Source of the DNA: Trichoplax adhaerens
Lineage: Eukaryota; Placozoa; Uniplacotomia; Trichoplacea; Trichoplacidae
Assembly (NCBI RefSeq): GCF_000150275.1
Contig: NW_002060947.1
Location: 4,268,335-4,332,334, forward strand
Length of the DNA stretch: 64,000 nt
Reading direction: 5' to 3'
Positions 33,774-46,505 of the stretch are shown here, piece after piece. How positions within the stretch are numbered: position 1 is the stretch's first letter; each line of letters begins with the position of its first letter. The notes under the pieces are model-generated. The model saw nothing but the letters and a program-made list of their open reading frames with translations. It was not told where the DNA came from and did no database searches. The translations under genes were made by a program, and so were the position numbers.

Positions 33774-36700
33774 TTAAACTACACTGTTACGTTCAGCTAA
33801 TACTTTCGATGATGCAGTCGAAGAATTGGTATGACTGACTTTTTTAGCTGTTTTAGGTGTTAAAATGCCTAATTTTTTTCTAAGTACACTACCGGCTCTA
33901 TGACTACTGCGCGTAACCTTTTTGGCCGAATTAGTGTAACCATTTTGACTAGTTGATTTAGTCTTATCCTGTTGATTGCGATTTGGCTTTTTAAATTCGA
34001 TAGCTTGATTTTCATTGGTAGTCGATGATAGCACTGTAGGAGCATTATTACCATTAGATGATAGTAAAGCATCTAAATTTCTTGATCGATGGCGCAATCG
34101 AACGCGTTTACTTTCATCATGCGATAATTCGTTGGTGGCATTTCTTTTTTGTTTACTATAATTCGGATGGTTGTTATTATTACTAACACTAGTTTTAGCT
34201 GCTAATGTACTACCGTGTTTAATTTGCTCTTCAGTTATCAAAGTATCATTTGAGATTTGCAATTCAATTGGATAAGATGATTGTAAATGCGATGGATTTT
34301 GTTGATTTCGACGATTTAATTCACCTAAACGAGTCCAATCAAAATGTTCTGGTTCATCATCTACCGTCATAAGACTACCAACAGTATGTAGGCAACCTTT
34401 ACTTGTACCACGAATATATGTACTAGCTAAACGCCGTGATGCTTGTACTTCATTATCATCGATACTGCTTTGTTCTTGTTGATGTAGATCTTGTTTCTGT
34501 TGCTTAGTATTGTCGTTCTCTTTCAATTTAGCAGCAATATCATTAACAATATACGTAATACTTTTACGATTAGAAAGCTTTGATTTAATTGATGAATTTA
34601 GTGATCTGTTATGCGAGACTGAGTCATCCAAGCTATCATCAGAGTAATACTCGTTTAAATCACGTTGAATTCTATTGGAGCACAATACTGATGTATCAAG
34701 TATCGATTGGTTTGTTGTGTTTACTGCGATTGTTGTGGCTGCTGTTCTTAGAGATTTTATGCTTCCCATTTTAACATGATCATGATCATTATCATCTTTT
34801 AATTTACTATGGTCTTGCTGTTGCGATGACGACGACGATGGATTATCCTGTATATATTTCAATTGAGTATCTAATGAACGTACTTGGCCGCGCAGACGAT
34901 TGTTAATTTTTTGCTCTTCTCTCAATTTAATTTCAGCAACATGTTTACCTTGGCTTAACAAATCATTATCGCGAACAAGGTAACGGATTTTATTATATAA
35001 CTTGGCCAATTCATCTTCTTTAATATTAAATTGACTTTTACGGCCATCATTATTAACGGGTATAACTTTTTCTGGATTATCTTTTAATTCCTCATATTTT
35101 GTTCTCATTTCTTTATATTGTGATTGTATATCCTGCAACGATTGCGATAATAAGATAGCATTATTGGTTGTAGTATCAGCTTGTTCTTTTTGTATATGTT
35201 GCAACAATTTATCTTGATACTCAGTTGCTTTCTTTTCTAATTGAGCTAAATTATTATCTTTTAAAATTAATTGACTTTTCAGTTGATTAATATCTTCATC
35301 ATTCTGAGTTAATTTCTTTTCTAATTCTTGCACGCGATCATTAGTAAGACATTTGTTATGCTGTTCGTCTTGTAGTTTTTTGTTAAGTTCTTGAATGTCA
35401 CTAGATAATTTGCATTTTTCTTCTGCATTGCTCTGTAAACTATTTTGTAATTGATTACATTTCAAGCGATAATCATTGGCACATTGATGCGCTTGTTTAA
35501 TTTCGTTATCGTAACGTTGATGCAAGGCAACTTCTTCACTTAATTGTCTAGCCAATTCTTGTTGGTCCTTTAACCATTGCTTTTCCGATAACTTTAATTG
35601 ATCAACTTGTTTTTGTAATGATTTCTTGAGGTCATCAGTTTCTTTCTGATACCTCACTTCAGTTTCAGTCAATTTTGATTGCAATTGATCGATTACTTTC
35701 TTGTTTTTAGCTATTATCTGCTGATTCTGATTTAGTTCTGTGTCTTTCTCTTCTTCTGCTTTGGTTAATTGTTCTTTAAGTATTCTCTGATTTCGTTCAT
35801 TATCTTTCTTATACTGATCATGTAAGGCAGTAATTTCTACCTTTAATGACGCGATAATATCATCTTTTTGTTGAATGCGTTCGTTAAGATCTTTCTTCAA
35901 TTCCATTTTAAGATTTTGAACTTCATTATTAGCAAGCATAACTTTCTCTTCAGCATTTTGTAACAATGCTTGATGATTTGTATCCTTCTCGGTTAAATTA
36001 TCATTCATTGATTTAATTAAATGTTGTTGTTGACTTAATTGCTTTTCATATTTTTTAACGGCAACATCAAGTTCCTTTTCCAGTTGGTTAACCTTAACTT
36101 GTAATTCTTGCTTTTTCTCCTCATTGTATTGATATTTTCCTTTCAATTGACTGTGCATTGAGTCAAGTTCCCTTATTTGCTGCTGATAGGAAAAGGCTAG
36201 TCGTTGGTTATCTTCTTCTTTGGTGTTAAATTCAAGTTGTAATTGTTTTAATTGAAGCGTGTACTTTTCTTCCATATCAACTTTGGCTTTCTTAATTTGA
36301 TCAAGTTGCTGTTCTAATTCTTTTATGTTCATTTTCATTTGTGATGTAGATTTGTCCAGTTTTTCCTGAAGATTTTGTAAATCATTGGATAATTCTTGTT
36401 CTTTAGCATGATAATCTTCAATTTTTAAATTAAATGCTTCTTTCATTTGATGACGTTGTTCGATCTCATTTTGCAATTGATGATTAATATTTTCAATATT
36501 AGTTGAATGCTGCTTATGTATTTCTTCTATCAGTATTTGCTTAGCTGCAATATTGTGTTTAGCATCATCAAGTTGAGAGTTAGCTTCTTTAACTTTTACT
36601 TCTAAGGTTTCTTTGCACGTAAGCATATCCCGTAGTTGACTTTCAAGCTGAACATTTCGAAGATCGACATCATCTTTAATCGCTTTCATTTCATCAAGTT

Positions 36701-39700
36701 GCGTTTGAAGTTGATTAGTTTCGCATTCCAAGAGATTTAATCGTTCATGAGCTTCTAATGTCAAAGCCATACCACCAGTTGTTTCAGTTGCCTTAAAAGC
36801 TAAAAGAATATTATTTCAAAGAAAATTGTTAGACCGTTATATAAATATTATGTTACTTCACTATACTTTGACTACACCTATAAATTCTCAAATTTTAATT
36901 ACCAATTTCTTCTAACTGTTTTTGTTGTTCTTCAAATTGAACTGTGCGCTCTTTTAGTAATTCGGTAGTTTGTTCTTGTGCTAGCAGTAACTATCAAGCA
37001 AGAGAAAATAAGGAACGAAGCCAAACATTTGAGGTTCTGATTGATTCTGTACACGGCAGTTTTAATACACTTGAGAACAAACTATGGTGTACATTGACTT
37101 TCTGTATACTCATCAAAGCTAATACGTAAATTTTATAGTGTCCTGGCTAATCATGAATCTTGAAGATTACAATGATTAAATATAGAATACGTTTTGATAG
37201 TATCATTCGATACAAATCTACGGAATGTATAATATCGTACCTCATTTCTTTCTTGAGTTAACTTAGAAACAGTAACATCTGCTAATGTCAATTTTCCTCG
37301 CAATTCATCAATTGCGGATTCCGCTTGATCTAACTGATTTTGGATATTTTGGTTTTCAATGTCAAAACGGTAGGTAGCTTTCAACTAATAAATATACAAT
37401 ATGAAATCAAGATAAAACATAATTAGCTGTATAATTTCAACTTTAAGGTCAATATTGAAGTATACAAACATATAATATAAATTAATTAGTAACGTAATCA
37501 ATTTCACAATTCAAAGTTCCAAAGTGAATTTTAACCGTTAGGCAATTTACTTTATCTTCCAGATTGTCTTTATCAGCAAGTAAATCTGCAACTTTGTTTT
37601 CCAATTCATTGTATCCGTTTCGAATACCCTCCATTTCGTGTAAGCGTTGCCGAAGTCTAAACAGAACGAAATCGTTTTAAATAGCTACTTTTTTACTCCG
37701 TAGCGTATTGACCAGTTGTTACGATTGTGATGACATAAACAGAAATTATGCGAATGCATTTAATTAATACAAAAAATGATAAAAATTAATGTACATGTAA
37801 TAAGAAACAGTTATCGCAGGCAACTATGTATAAAAGTAGTTATAAAGCATGAACTATGTACATGCATGTATATTATATTGGTATTCAATGATACTGAATA
37901 TAATTTTAAAGCCAATGGTATAATTCCTTACTTATCAATTTCGCAGTCTTTTGAATCAACATGATCTTGTAACATCGCGATGCCATCTAATTGTTGCTTA
38001 ACCAGATTAAGCTCACTGACTTGTTTGGTTAATTCTTTAATTTTTAGCTCTTTTTATATAAAGAGATTTAACTTATTAGCATTAAATATATTCTAAAATT
38101 GTTTTTAGCTAAGTATTCAGACTTAATTTTTTTAAGATTTATTGTATTGCATAAAAGAACTCACCTTTTTCCTGAATGATTTTGTTTTTTTCATTTAACT
38201 CCGATTCAAACTCAACTTCATTACCTTTATGAGATTTAAGTTGCCTTTTTAATGTGTCGATTCTTCTTTCCATTTGCAGTTCTTTCATCTATTTTAGAAT
38301 TAAATAAAAGATAATTAAAAAATTTTCGTAGGTTAGGTTTATCAATCACTTTTATAGTTTTCAGAGCGTAAATTTTTTATGTAAAAAGGTAGGTAAAAAT
38401 ACCTGCTTTTGTCTGTTGGCAAGATGTGGAGAGCAAAAGTTCTTTGCTATCATAGGTGAATATGCCATATTTATAAAACTGGGTTCTCTGGGAGATGAAG
38501 ATAAACAATATTCATCTTCTAAAATGCTCATTCTATCTACGTTCCCTAGTTTGATGTCAAAAGAAGTTGAAATATTTTTGAAAGTTAGTATTTTATCTCC
38601 ATTTCTAAAACCTAAAGTCATAATTTTCAAGTTAGGAAATAACTAACCATTTAACTTTATATTTTCTAATAGTGAACTAGTTAATTCGTTAGTCTCAACT
38701 AGATCTGATACATGTTCTATTGCACTCTTGATAATTAATTGCACGTTGTTGTCCAGTTTGGTAATACAATTAATAAATATGGCCACATTATTACAGTGTA
38801 CAGCACAGCTTAATAATAGTGTAACCACCTATATAAGAAATATGTAAATGATATAAAATGTGTTATGATCGGTATTTTAATAATAACATTACCAACGTCA
38901 AGTAAAGCCAAATTTTAGGTTTATATCCAATTTACTAATTTTAAGTAATTTAACTAGTTCTTTGAATGATAGTGGTATTTATTGTTTATAAGATCTACTG
39001 TAATGATAATTTAACAATATTTCAATTTCATACTTGGTTAATTTGTTCTTATTAAGATTAAATGGGTAGTTGTGCATACCGCCGATATTCGAAGTACTTA
39101 ATGTACTAACAATTAATTACTTTGAAATAAGTTGATATTTATGACACATACTTAATATTAGGTAAGACATGTTGGTGACTCAATATTTACCTTCATAATT
39201 TCGTCAGTATCGCAATTGACAACGATTTTCTTGCTACTGACAATATTTTTTAAAGGCTGTTGATAGAACTCTGTTTAAGATGATATAATCGACGAAATAT
39301 TAACTTTTTAGTAGAGCTTTTAACATCTACGATTTGAGATAGAAAACTACTACAATTATAGACCAGTTAATCATAATTAATGACTTTTATTACCGTAATC
39401 TATATTTAATGGTTAGATACAAGTACAGCTCAGTTGCAATAGAATATGAAGTTCTATTTCAATGTATTAAATAAGGCATTTCATGTTTTTTTGACTATTT
39501 CTACTTTAGTAATAATATCTATTGAGATATATAAATTTATCCTCATTTTTTACCTTCCATATAAGCAAATATTGCGCGATAGCGAGATTGCGGAGAATTA
39601 TCATTTTCGGTAGCATTAACTTTACATGTATCTTCACCGCTATGTAAGAAAATAATTTTACAAAATAAAGGCCATGCGTAATAAAAAATATTATGTACAG

Positions 39701-42700
39701 TATTTGAACTAAAATAAACAGCATTGATTTTATAGTACAAATTACCTAAATCGTCTAATTACTTATTCTCAGAAAAGGAGCAATCGAAATACATTAACAA
39801 TTGTACCGCTTGTATTGCATTATAGCTAACATTAACGGTACTTAAGACTTTGGCGGTGCTCATATACTCGATCAGGAGAGTTATTGGTACGATTTGAGTG
39901 AGTTATATTAATAATTGTATTATTAAAAAACAATATATAAAAGCAATGTACTACAGCGCTGGAAAGTAACGGTTCATAGTCAAAGATCTAATTTAGTTAA
40001 CCTTCAGTAGACACTATATGACAATATGACGTAGTAAGTCATTCTCGAGTCCAGCTGATATCAAGATTGATATTAGCCGATCAGATATAAGATGTTAACC
40101 TTATTGGTTTTATATCGAATGATCACTCGAGTCCAAGTATTATTTATTTACATAATTTCGGGTAATGATATTTACTACCTTGTAAATGTACATTTTACGG
40201 ATAGCTGTAGTGGAAATAACATGTAAAATATTTACTAAGCGATTAAGCCAATCAGTTTTTAATGATAATTGGTTTAAAATTTGGTTCTACCAAAGGTGCT
40301 AATTAATGCACTGTTATAATAATTTAAATAATCATGTGTTCTACTATTATTAAAGAGCCAATACCAACTGAAATTTTATTACTACATTATGACGTTATCC
40401 AGTTGCAGATGTATCATGATGTTGTATTCTTTAGTAAGGATAGAGAACTATGTTAGGGGATAGATGTACTATATCTATATATATACATATACTACATATA
40501 CAAGTATACAGATAGTTAAATTACAATAGTATGACCAGATGTTTTCTCACTAAAAGAGATTTTTCGCAACTATTCTATATTACGTAGTGTTGTAGACGTC
40601 TATAAATCAATCTATAACTTATAATAGATTTCCTGTTCTATTAATTACATTGACACAGTAGCAGTTGTGCTTACTAAAAGTTAATTTTGAATACTTACAA
40701 TAATTTTAAAATATTGAATAAGATTTGTCCATCTTGTAATTCTTGATAGTGCTTAACTGTAGATGATATTACACCTGTACTGTTAATCTATAGCCATTTA
40801 AGAAACAGAAAATTAGATATGTAGACAAGGCAATAATGTAGTATAATGTTATTAAATATACAGTGCAACATGATCAAGATTTGTTACGGTATAAAGCAAT
40901 TTTATGTTAATTTAACACAAATTACACAAATTAGAGTCATTGTCAGGAAATAGATCTCATGGCATGTTAAAGTAATTAATCAATTAAGCTATCTGTGATA
41001 CAGGCATGTAAATGTTGTCCTCTATATGTGATATCTTGACTTTAAAATGATTTCCCAATTCTATTTTGCAAACATTTAGGAGGATATTAATAAAAAGCCT
41101 CCAGGCATTGTCGTAGATTCAAATGTCTGTTGTCTACGATAACAATAGAAATAATGAATAGCAGCAGACTGTAAACAATAGCTGGATGAAATTTATTTAT
41201 ATAACATCGACACGCATTGATCAATTATTTGATAATAACATATTGATCGGCTATTTCGTCTTGTTTATCATTGTTATAGTAAGAACTAGATAATCAGTCA
41301 TAATCTATTGTAGATATGATCGGTTTATTTACATGACAAATAAGTAACCATTTAGATATTAATTATTGACAATTCGATTACTACTTAATAGATTTGCTAA
41401 GGCATGTCATAAATGTAGATAAATAGGAGAAAAAAGTAGAAGGCCATGGTGAATGCTGACGCCGATATTTTACATTTTTCATCCTGAAATAGTTGGACCA
41501 ATTCGTAATTTACACAACATGCAATATCATAGAACGATGCCGATACTACCTTCTAATGTAATTTTACGTTTGAATACTTTGTAGTATTTTTTTAATTTAA
41601 TCTACTTAGCCAAGATTGAAGGCCAAGAAAAAAATAGAAACAATAATAGAACTCGAAATTTCACATTTTTTGAAATAAATGCTTGGCTCATTATTAAAAT
41701 GTTAGACTTAGGTATAAGCACTCTTAATAGATTATTGTGAATAAAGGTACTTGAATTTCTATTTTAGCCAAGCTGTTATTGTCCAACTCAGCTTAATCGT
41801 GATTATGAATTTGCGTTTCCGTAGTAGATCACTGCAATCAGTCACATTCATTAAGCTGCAGTAGTTTATGGTATTTCTACACTTTAAAATAGGTTGATCA
41901 ATTTGTTAATGAATTTATCCCTTGATTTAGATGTGCCTGATAGAGTACAGTAGACGCATATAACAGTACCAAGCAGAAAAAATTTAAAAATATCAAACTC
42001 GACACTTTGTCGTTATACCTTGATGTGATTAATAACTACTAGGCGGCTAACTGTAAATCGTATCCTAAAAATATCAGATGACAGTCGTATACGAATCTTA
42101 AGATATTCCACGATAATGAATTTATCGCCTTCGTTGTCATCAATATTTGATGTAGATGAACGCTTGATATTAATATTTAACGCAAAAAATATGCTTTACA
42201 TTTAAATGGACAATCGTTGTTTATAGTCTATTACAGGTACTACATTCTATAGATCAATAAAACTATTTAGAATTTCTTCTCTCGTAGTTCTATGAACTAG
42301 TGATTGATAGACATCGCTCCAATTAATTGATTCTAGCATCATTTAGAGATATCGATTTATTCATAAAAATGTACAGTACAATTGCAAACGGAATACTAAT
42401 CCATTTATAACGTATTCAGACAAAAGGGCGAAAAGATTTCTTTTCTAAAGCGGTAAACACGCGAGATGCTACTTATCATCTACTGCATTTAGCATTCTTA
42501 TTAAATATAATGGAAGAGAGGATTAAAATTTTTTAGTCTTTTATGATGATGATATATTGTAGTTCTTTAGACTCTTTCAGATTTAGTTGTGAACCTAAAT
42601 CTTAGTCAATCGATTGTCAACTGAAGTACAATAATAAGCTTGCAATAGTTGGTTGAAAGAAATTTTCAGTATCTACTTATCTCTATCTGTCCACATTGTT

Positions 42701-43877
42701 TTAAATTAATATTTTCAAATATTGAACTATATTAGCGTAACAGATTGTTAATGAAACGCGGAAATAGTTGTAATTTCCCCTAAACTATTATTACAATTTA
42801 GAATAATAGAAGAATACGCCATTTCGAACGCAAACCAATGTTATCTTTTAAATTGAAATATGTATATTATAGACATATATCTATATTGCCTACTAAAGCC
42901 GTTTAATTGTTGAAGAAATTGTTAATCCTTGAAGGTAATTCTCTTTATTTGAAATGGGCAACTTGCTATTATTGTTCTAGTTATATTGCCCACAGGGTCT
43001 ACATTGCATATAAATACCGTATGGTTATCCTCTTCGTGGACGTTTAAACTCGTGCCACAAAAATACGCATATCAGTTTATTCTCGTTTATCATAAATTGG
43101 AATGGAACTAGTATAAGATGCTACTGTTTATGGAATGAAAACATTGTTCAATTGAAATATACGGTAATTGCATAATACGTCCAAGTTGGATCGATTAACT
43201 TGACAGGTTAAAGGCGAAAGAAACAAAATTGTAGCGTTTGAATGAGACTCTTTTATATGAGAGAGCTCTTGTTAAATCTCTATTTTACCTTGATGGCTAT
43301 AAATGATGAATTGCAAAAAATTTTCTTGAATAAGGATCTTATTGATTATTGCTATGATAGATGTCGTAAGTAAGAAAAGGCTAAAAAATCAGTCGAAATG
43401 GTTGTTATGCCCGTGTATTATCCTATGGGTTAATGCACAATACGTTAACTATAGTGTGCTATTTAGGAAATGTGATCGATCGCGATAAATAGGGGATTAT
43501 TATATCGATTTCCATATCTTCAGGAAATAATAACCTAGCAAGTTACACCATTTCAAAAAATAAGTCACTAGAGCCAAAGGACATAATATGATTCAGACTT
43601 TTTATCAATGGAAATGGCTTTCTTGATATTTTTGTTGTATTTTTACTAAGTTTGAAGTACTTTTATAGTTCTATCTATCCTACGAGTACTATATCATTTT
43701 TTTTAGATTGCAATTTTAACAACGCTCATTTACGTTGGTTACGGTTAAGTAATCGCACAGTAATCGTCATAACAAGCAGAAAAGGTACTTGCTGTTAGCC
43801 TATTTGTAGTTGATACTGATCCATTCTGAATAACTTACCCATTCTAAAAGCGCAATGTGAAGCTGCTTGTTTGTCAT
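33774..43877 (-). CDS. NUMA1: NuMA homologue, spindle-pole and cortical dynein-organising coiled-coil protein
   Basis: NuMA organises spindle poles and links cortical LGN/Pins to dynein. I assemble 12 phase-consistent exons, 1429 residues: 43839-43877, 40699-40787, 39554-39639, 39191-39270, 38648-38828, 38403-38611, 38165-38288, 37932-38049, 37551-37656, 37241-37384, 36903-36990, 33774-36799. The N-terminus (MTNKQLHIALLEW then INSTGV, later YQELQDGQILFNIL) matches the human NuMA head (LSWVNS, LQLQDCSIFIKII), a Hook/CH-like fold. RIDTLKRQLKSHKG begins a long coiled coil rich in Gln, Glu, Lys and Leu (about residues 240-1010), including the conserved RGQVRSLDTQL at its end. The tail carries the family signature DEPEHFDWTRLGELNRRNQ then PSHLQSSYPIE (about residues 1230-1270; human DEPEQLDDWNRIAELQQRN, PPHLKTCYPLE), a basic NLS-like cluster (ESKRVRLRHRSRN), and LGILTPKTAKK (human SILNTPKK). 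Human NuMA is about 2100 residues, so the rod is shorter here. Intron 1 is 3.05 kb; intron 5 is only 36 nt. Confidence 0.9.
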
Positions 43878-44895
43878 GTTGACATCCAGGCAAAATGCAG
43901 TTTACGGTCGAGAATTAATTAATAGAGCCACCAAGGGTGTAAGTATTTGACCACAGCGAGGGTTTTCCTTTTTATGATGCCAACTGCTATAATAAAAGTA
44001 GAGGATAAACCACGTGAGAATGGCCTTACAGTTTTGTTAATAGCAATAGTTTAACCAGGAGAAAGCCATCATATTCTTTATGACTAACAATGCAATACTA
44101 CTGTATAGACAATTAAAAGGATCGACAACAACAACAACAAAAACTTTCTCTTATCCTTTTACTGGAATTTTATTTTTTTTACCGATATAAGCCCTTTCAG
44201 TAAAGGATATTATGTCGACTAGCACGTTTTATAGGCTGCTTGATTATGATGAAATGGGTCATCGATCAAGTTATTAGCAGATAGAAACGTGTTGAAAATT
44301 GGAGAAAGGAAATACGCGCGTATAGGAAAATAGCAATTTCACACATATACGCGTACAGTGTCTATAAAATCAATGTTTCCGCTACAATCTAAAAATAAAA
44401 AGTACAGTAGGATACTACAGTCAATTTTGAACAAGTCATTGATATGTTGATATTGTAGTGCAAATGGATCATCAATAAATGGCTTCGAGATTGGTATACG
44501 GACTAATGTACAAAAAGAGATTAGGAATAGACTACTGGATTTATAGTCATCCATCGATTAGGCTTCATGACAAATATAGTTAACTATGATCATGATATCT
44601 ACTGCAGCCTATTGACGTTGAACATTTTAATTTTACGGAAAAAAAAGAATGGACACCGATGTTTAATCATAGTCATATTTAGTAATTTAAAATGTATTGT
44701 GGACATAGAGTAACTAAAGAAAGATAGAATGTTCGTTTATCGTTGACATACAGTAGAGAAGTTGATGGATAAATAATACGTTAGTATGCCTGCTTTGAGT
44801 GGTTGTTGAAAGCATGTAATTGCTTTCTACTACAGTACACTAAGTCAACTTGTACACTACTGTACCAGTAGAGCAAGTCAAGAATTGCTTGATAA

Positions 44896-45077
44896 GTTAT
44901 TGTTGTGCTTGTGTTGGATGTTGTAGGAAAATGGATGAAGATCGATATTTTATCCATCATTATAATCAGTCAACCCTTGAATGTGAGTTATTGTTGTGCT
45001 TGTGATGGTTGAAGATCGATGTTTTATCCATCATTATAATCAGTCAATCCTTGAATGTGAGTCATTGTGCTATTTCA
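44896..45077. repeat. Two-copy direct tandem duplication, about 91 bp
   Basis: Copies start at 44896 and 44987 with GTTATTGTTGTGCTTGTG. They share TTTTATCCATCATTATAATC and AATCAGTCAA-CCTTGAATGTGAG, with a few substitutions and a deletion of about 13 bp in the second copy. No function is apparent. Confidence 0.75.
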
Positions 45078-45465
45078 TCTTATTGAAAATGGAGCAACAG
45101 AATAGAATGTCAATAGTAGAGATTGAACTCGATCATGGAAGTCTACGCGTATGATGGATGATTGATCGGAATGACAATATCGACATCCTGTACAACTAGT
45201 GATGTTTGATTACTTACTTAATACTCCCTTATCAAGTTATGCCTCCCATTTACTATTGGAGTCGGGGTGTATACTAAACAGAGTACAATATATCAATATC
45301 GGTTATATTGATAATATACGAGAATGTAGAAGGAATAGAATGTCCAAAGAGTCATCGATATGAAGACATGACGAAAAATAAGACTAAGTGAAAGGGTATT
45401 GTATTGGCTAGGGATGGCAAGACGAATGCAGTACGTATCCGTGATAGCGATATTTTCGACGATAA

Positions 45466-45660
45466 CGTTATGCTGTTATTCTTCTAGGCTTGTTATTAGG
45501 CGGTCTCCCAATTTCAGTTATAACACCTATGATTGATAGCATAGAAAACTTGAGAGACTATTACAATCCAAGCCAAATGGATCACTACCTATTCTCTGGA
45601 GAAGTCGTAAATCGATACGAGGCGTTTTCAAAAATCTCCTTTCCAATTGTCAATGAATGA
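45466..45660 (+). other. Orphan open frame, possible exon or coding relic
   Basis: A 64-codon open stretch without an early Met encodes a hydrophobic segment (AVILLGLLLGGLPISVITP) followed by a hydrophilic part (SIENLRDYYNPSQMDHYLFS, then SKISFPIVNE) and a TGA at 45658-45660. A possible splice acceptor (TATTCTTCTAG) sits at 45477-45487 and would place an exon start at 45488. The composition is more protein-like than other short frames nearby. I do not recognise a family, and no neighbouring exon was found. It may be a relic of a membrane protein or mobile element. Confidence 0.28.
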
Positions 45661-46054
45661 AGCTCAACAAGAACCATCTGTACCTATTTAGCGTCGTTTA
45701 ACAAATTTCATTTACAGTCTCTATCCTCGATACATCTCTCTCTCTACACACACACATTAACAATCCATGAGCTACCTTAACAATAAGATATCCTAGTAGA
45801 ACGTGATGTGAACATTGTTGCTATTGGAGGTGGCCATTTCAATTGCTAAATCTTCTCCAAAATCGATGAAAAGTTTTGAAAACTAGATAAACCAACTGGT
45901 AACAATAACCGAATTAACGTAACATCTGTTGCAACAATAGACAATAGCCAAAAGGGCTAGATAGCATTTTGAATTTGATGAGCATGCGTGTTAGACAGTT
46001 GCACGCCGTGAGCCGTTATTAGCGATTTTTGCATTCAAAGGCTAAAACTCGAAA

Positions 46055-46505
46055 ACTGTACAGTACAGTACAGTACTGTACAGTATGTATACTGTACACT
46101 GTACACTGTAAAAGACGACCTTTGGGCTGGAATCCGGCCCATAGCAGGGCTAGTTTGCAGTACGTAGACTGTAGTATGAACGACTTTCATGACTGTTCAG
46201 TTCTTTCATGGCCAAAAATGTGGAGGCTGCCTACTGTATTTTACTGTGCACAACCAGCGATAGTTGAAATGACCAGCAAAATCGTCAGCCAGTTCAGCTT
46301 CCACATTTTGCAGTCGTTTGGTGTTCACAGTTTGAAGTTTGAAGCCATGTGTGACGTACAGTATGTGTACACTGTACGTACAGTACTAACATTTCCAAAA
46401 TACTGTACTGTACTGTACTGTACAGTACTGTACAGTACAGCCTCCACCGCAATCTACAGTACCATCTACCTTGAGTACTGTACAGTACTGTATAAGGTAC
46501 TGTAC
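46055..46505. repeat. GTACTGTAC-type repeats flanking a short unique core
   Basis: Clusters of GTACAGTAC and GTACTGTAC at 46056-46110 and 46373-46505 bracket about 260 bp of ordinary, slightly GC-richer sequence (CTTTGGGCTGGAATCCGGCC onward). The arrangement of inverted-looking ends around a unique core resembles a non-autonomous element, but the motif is self-complementary, so end orientation cannot be assigned. Confidence 0.6.
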
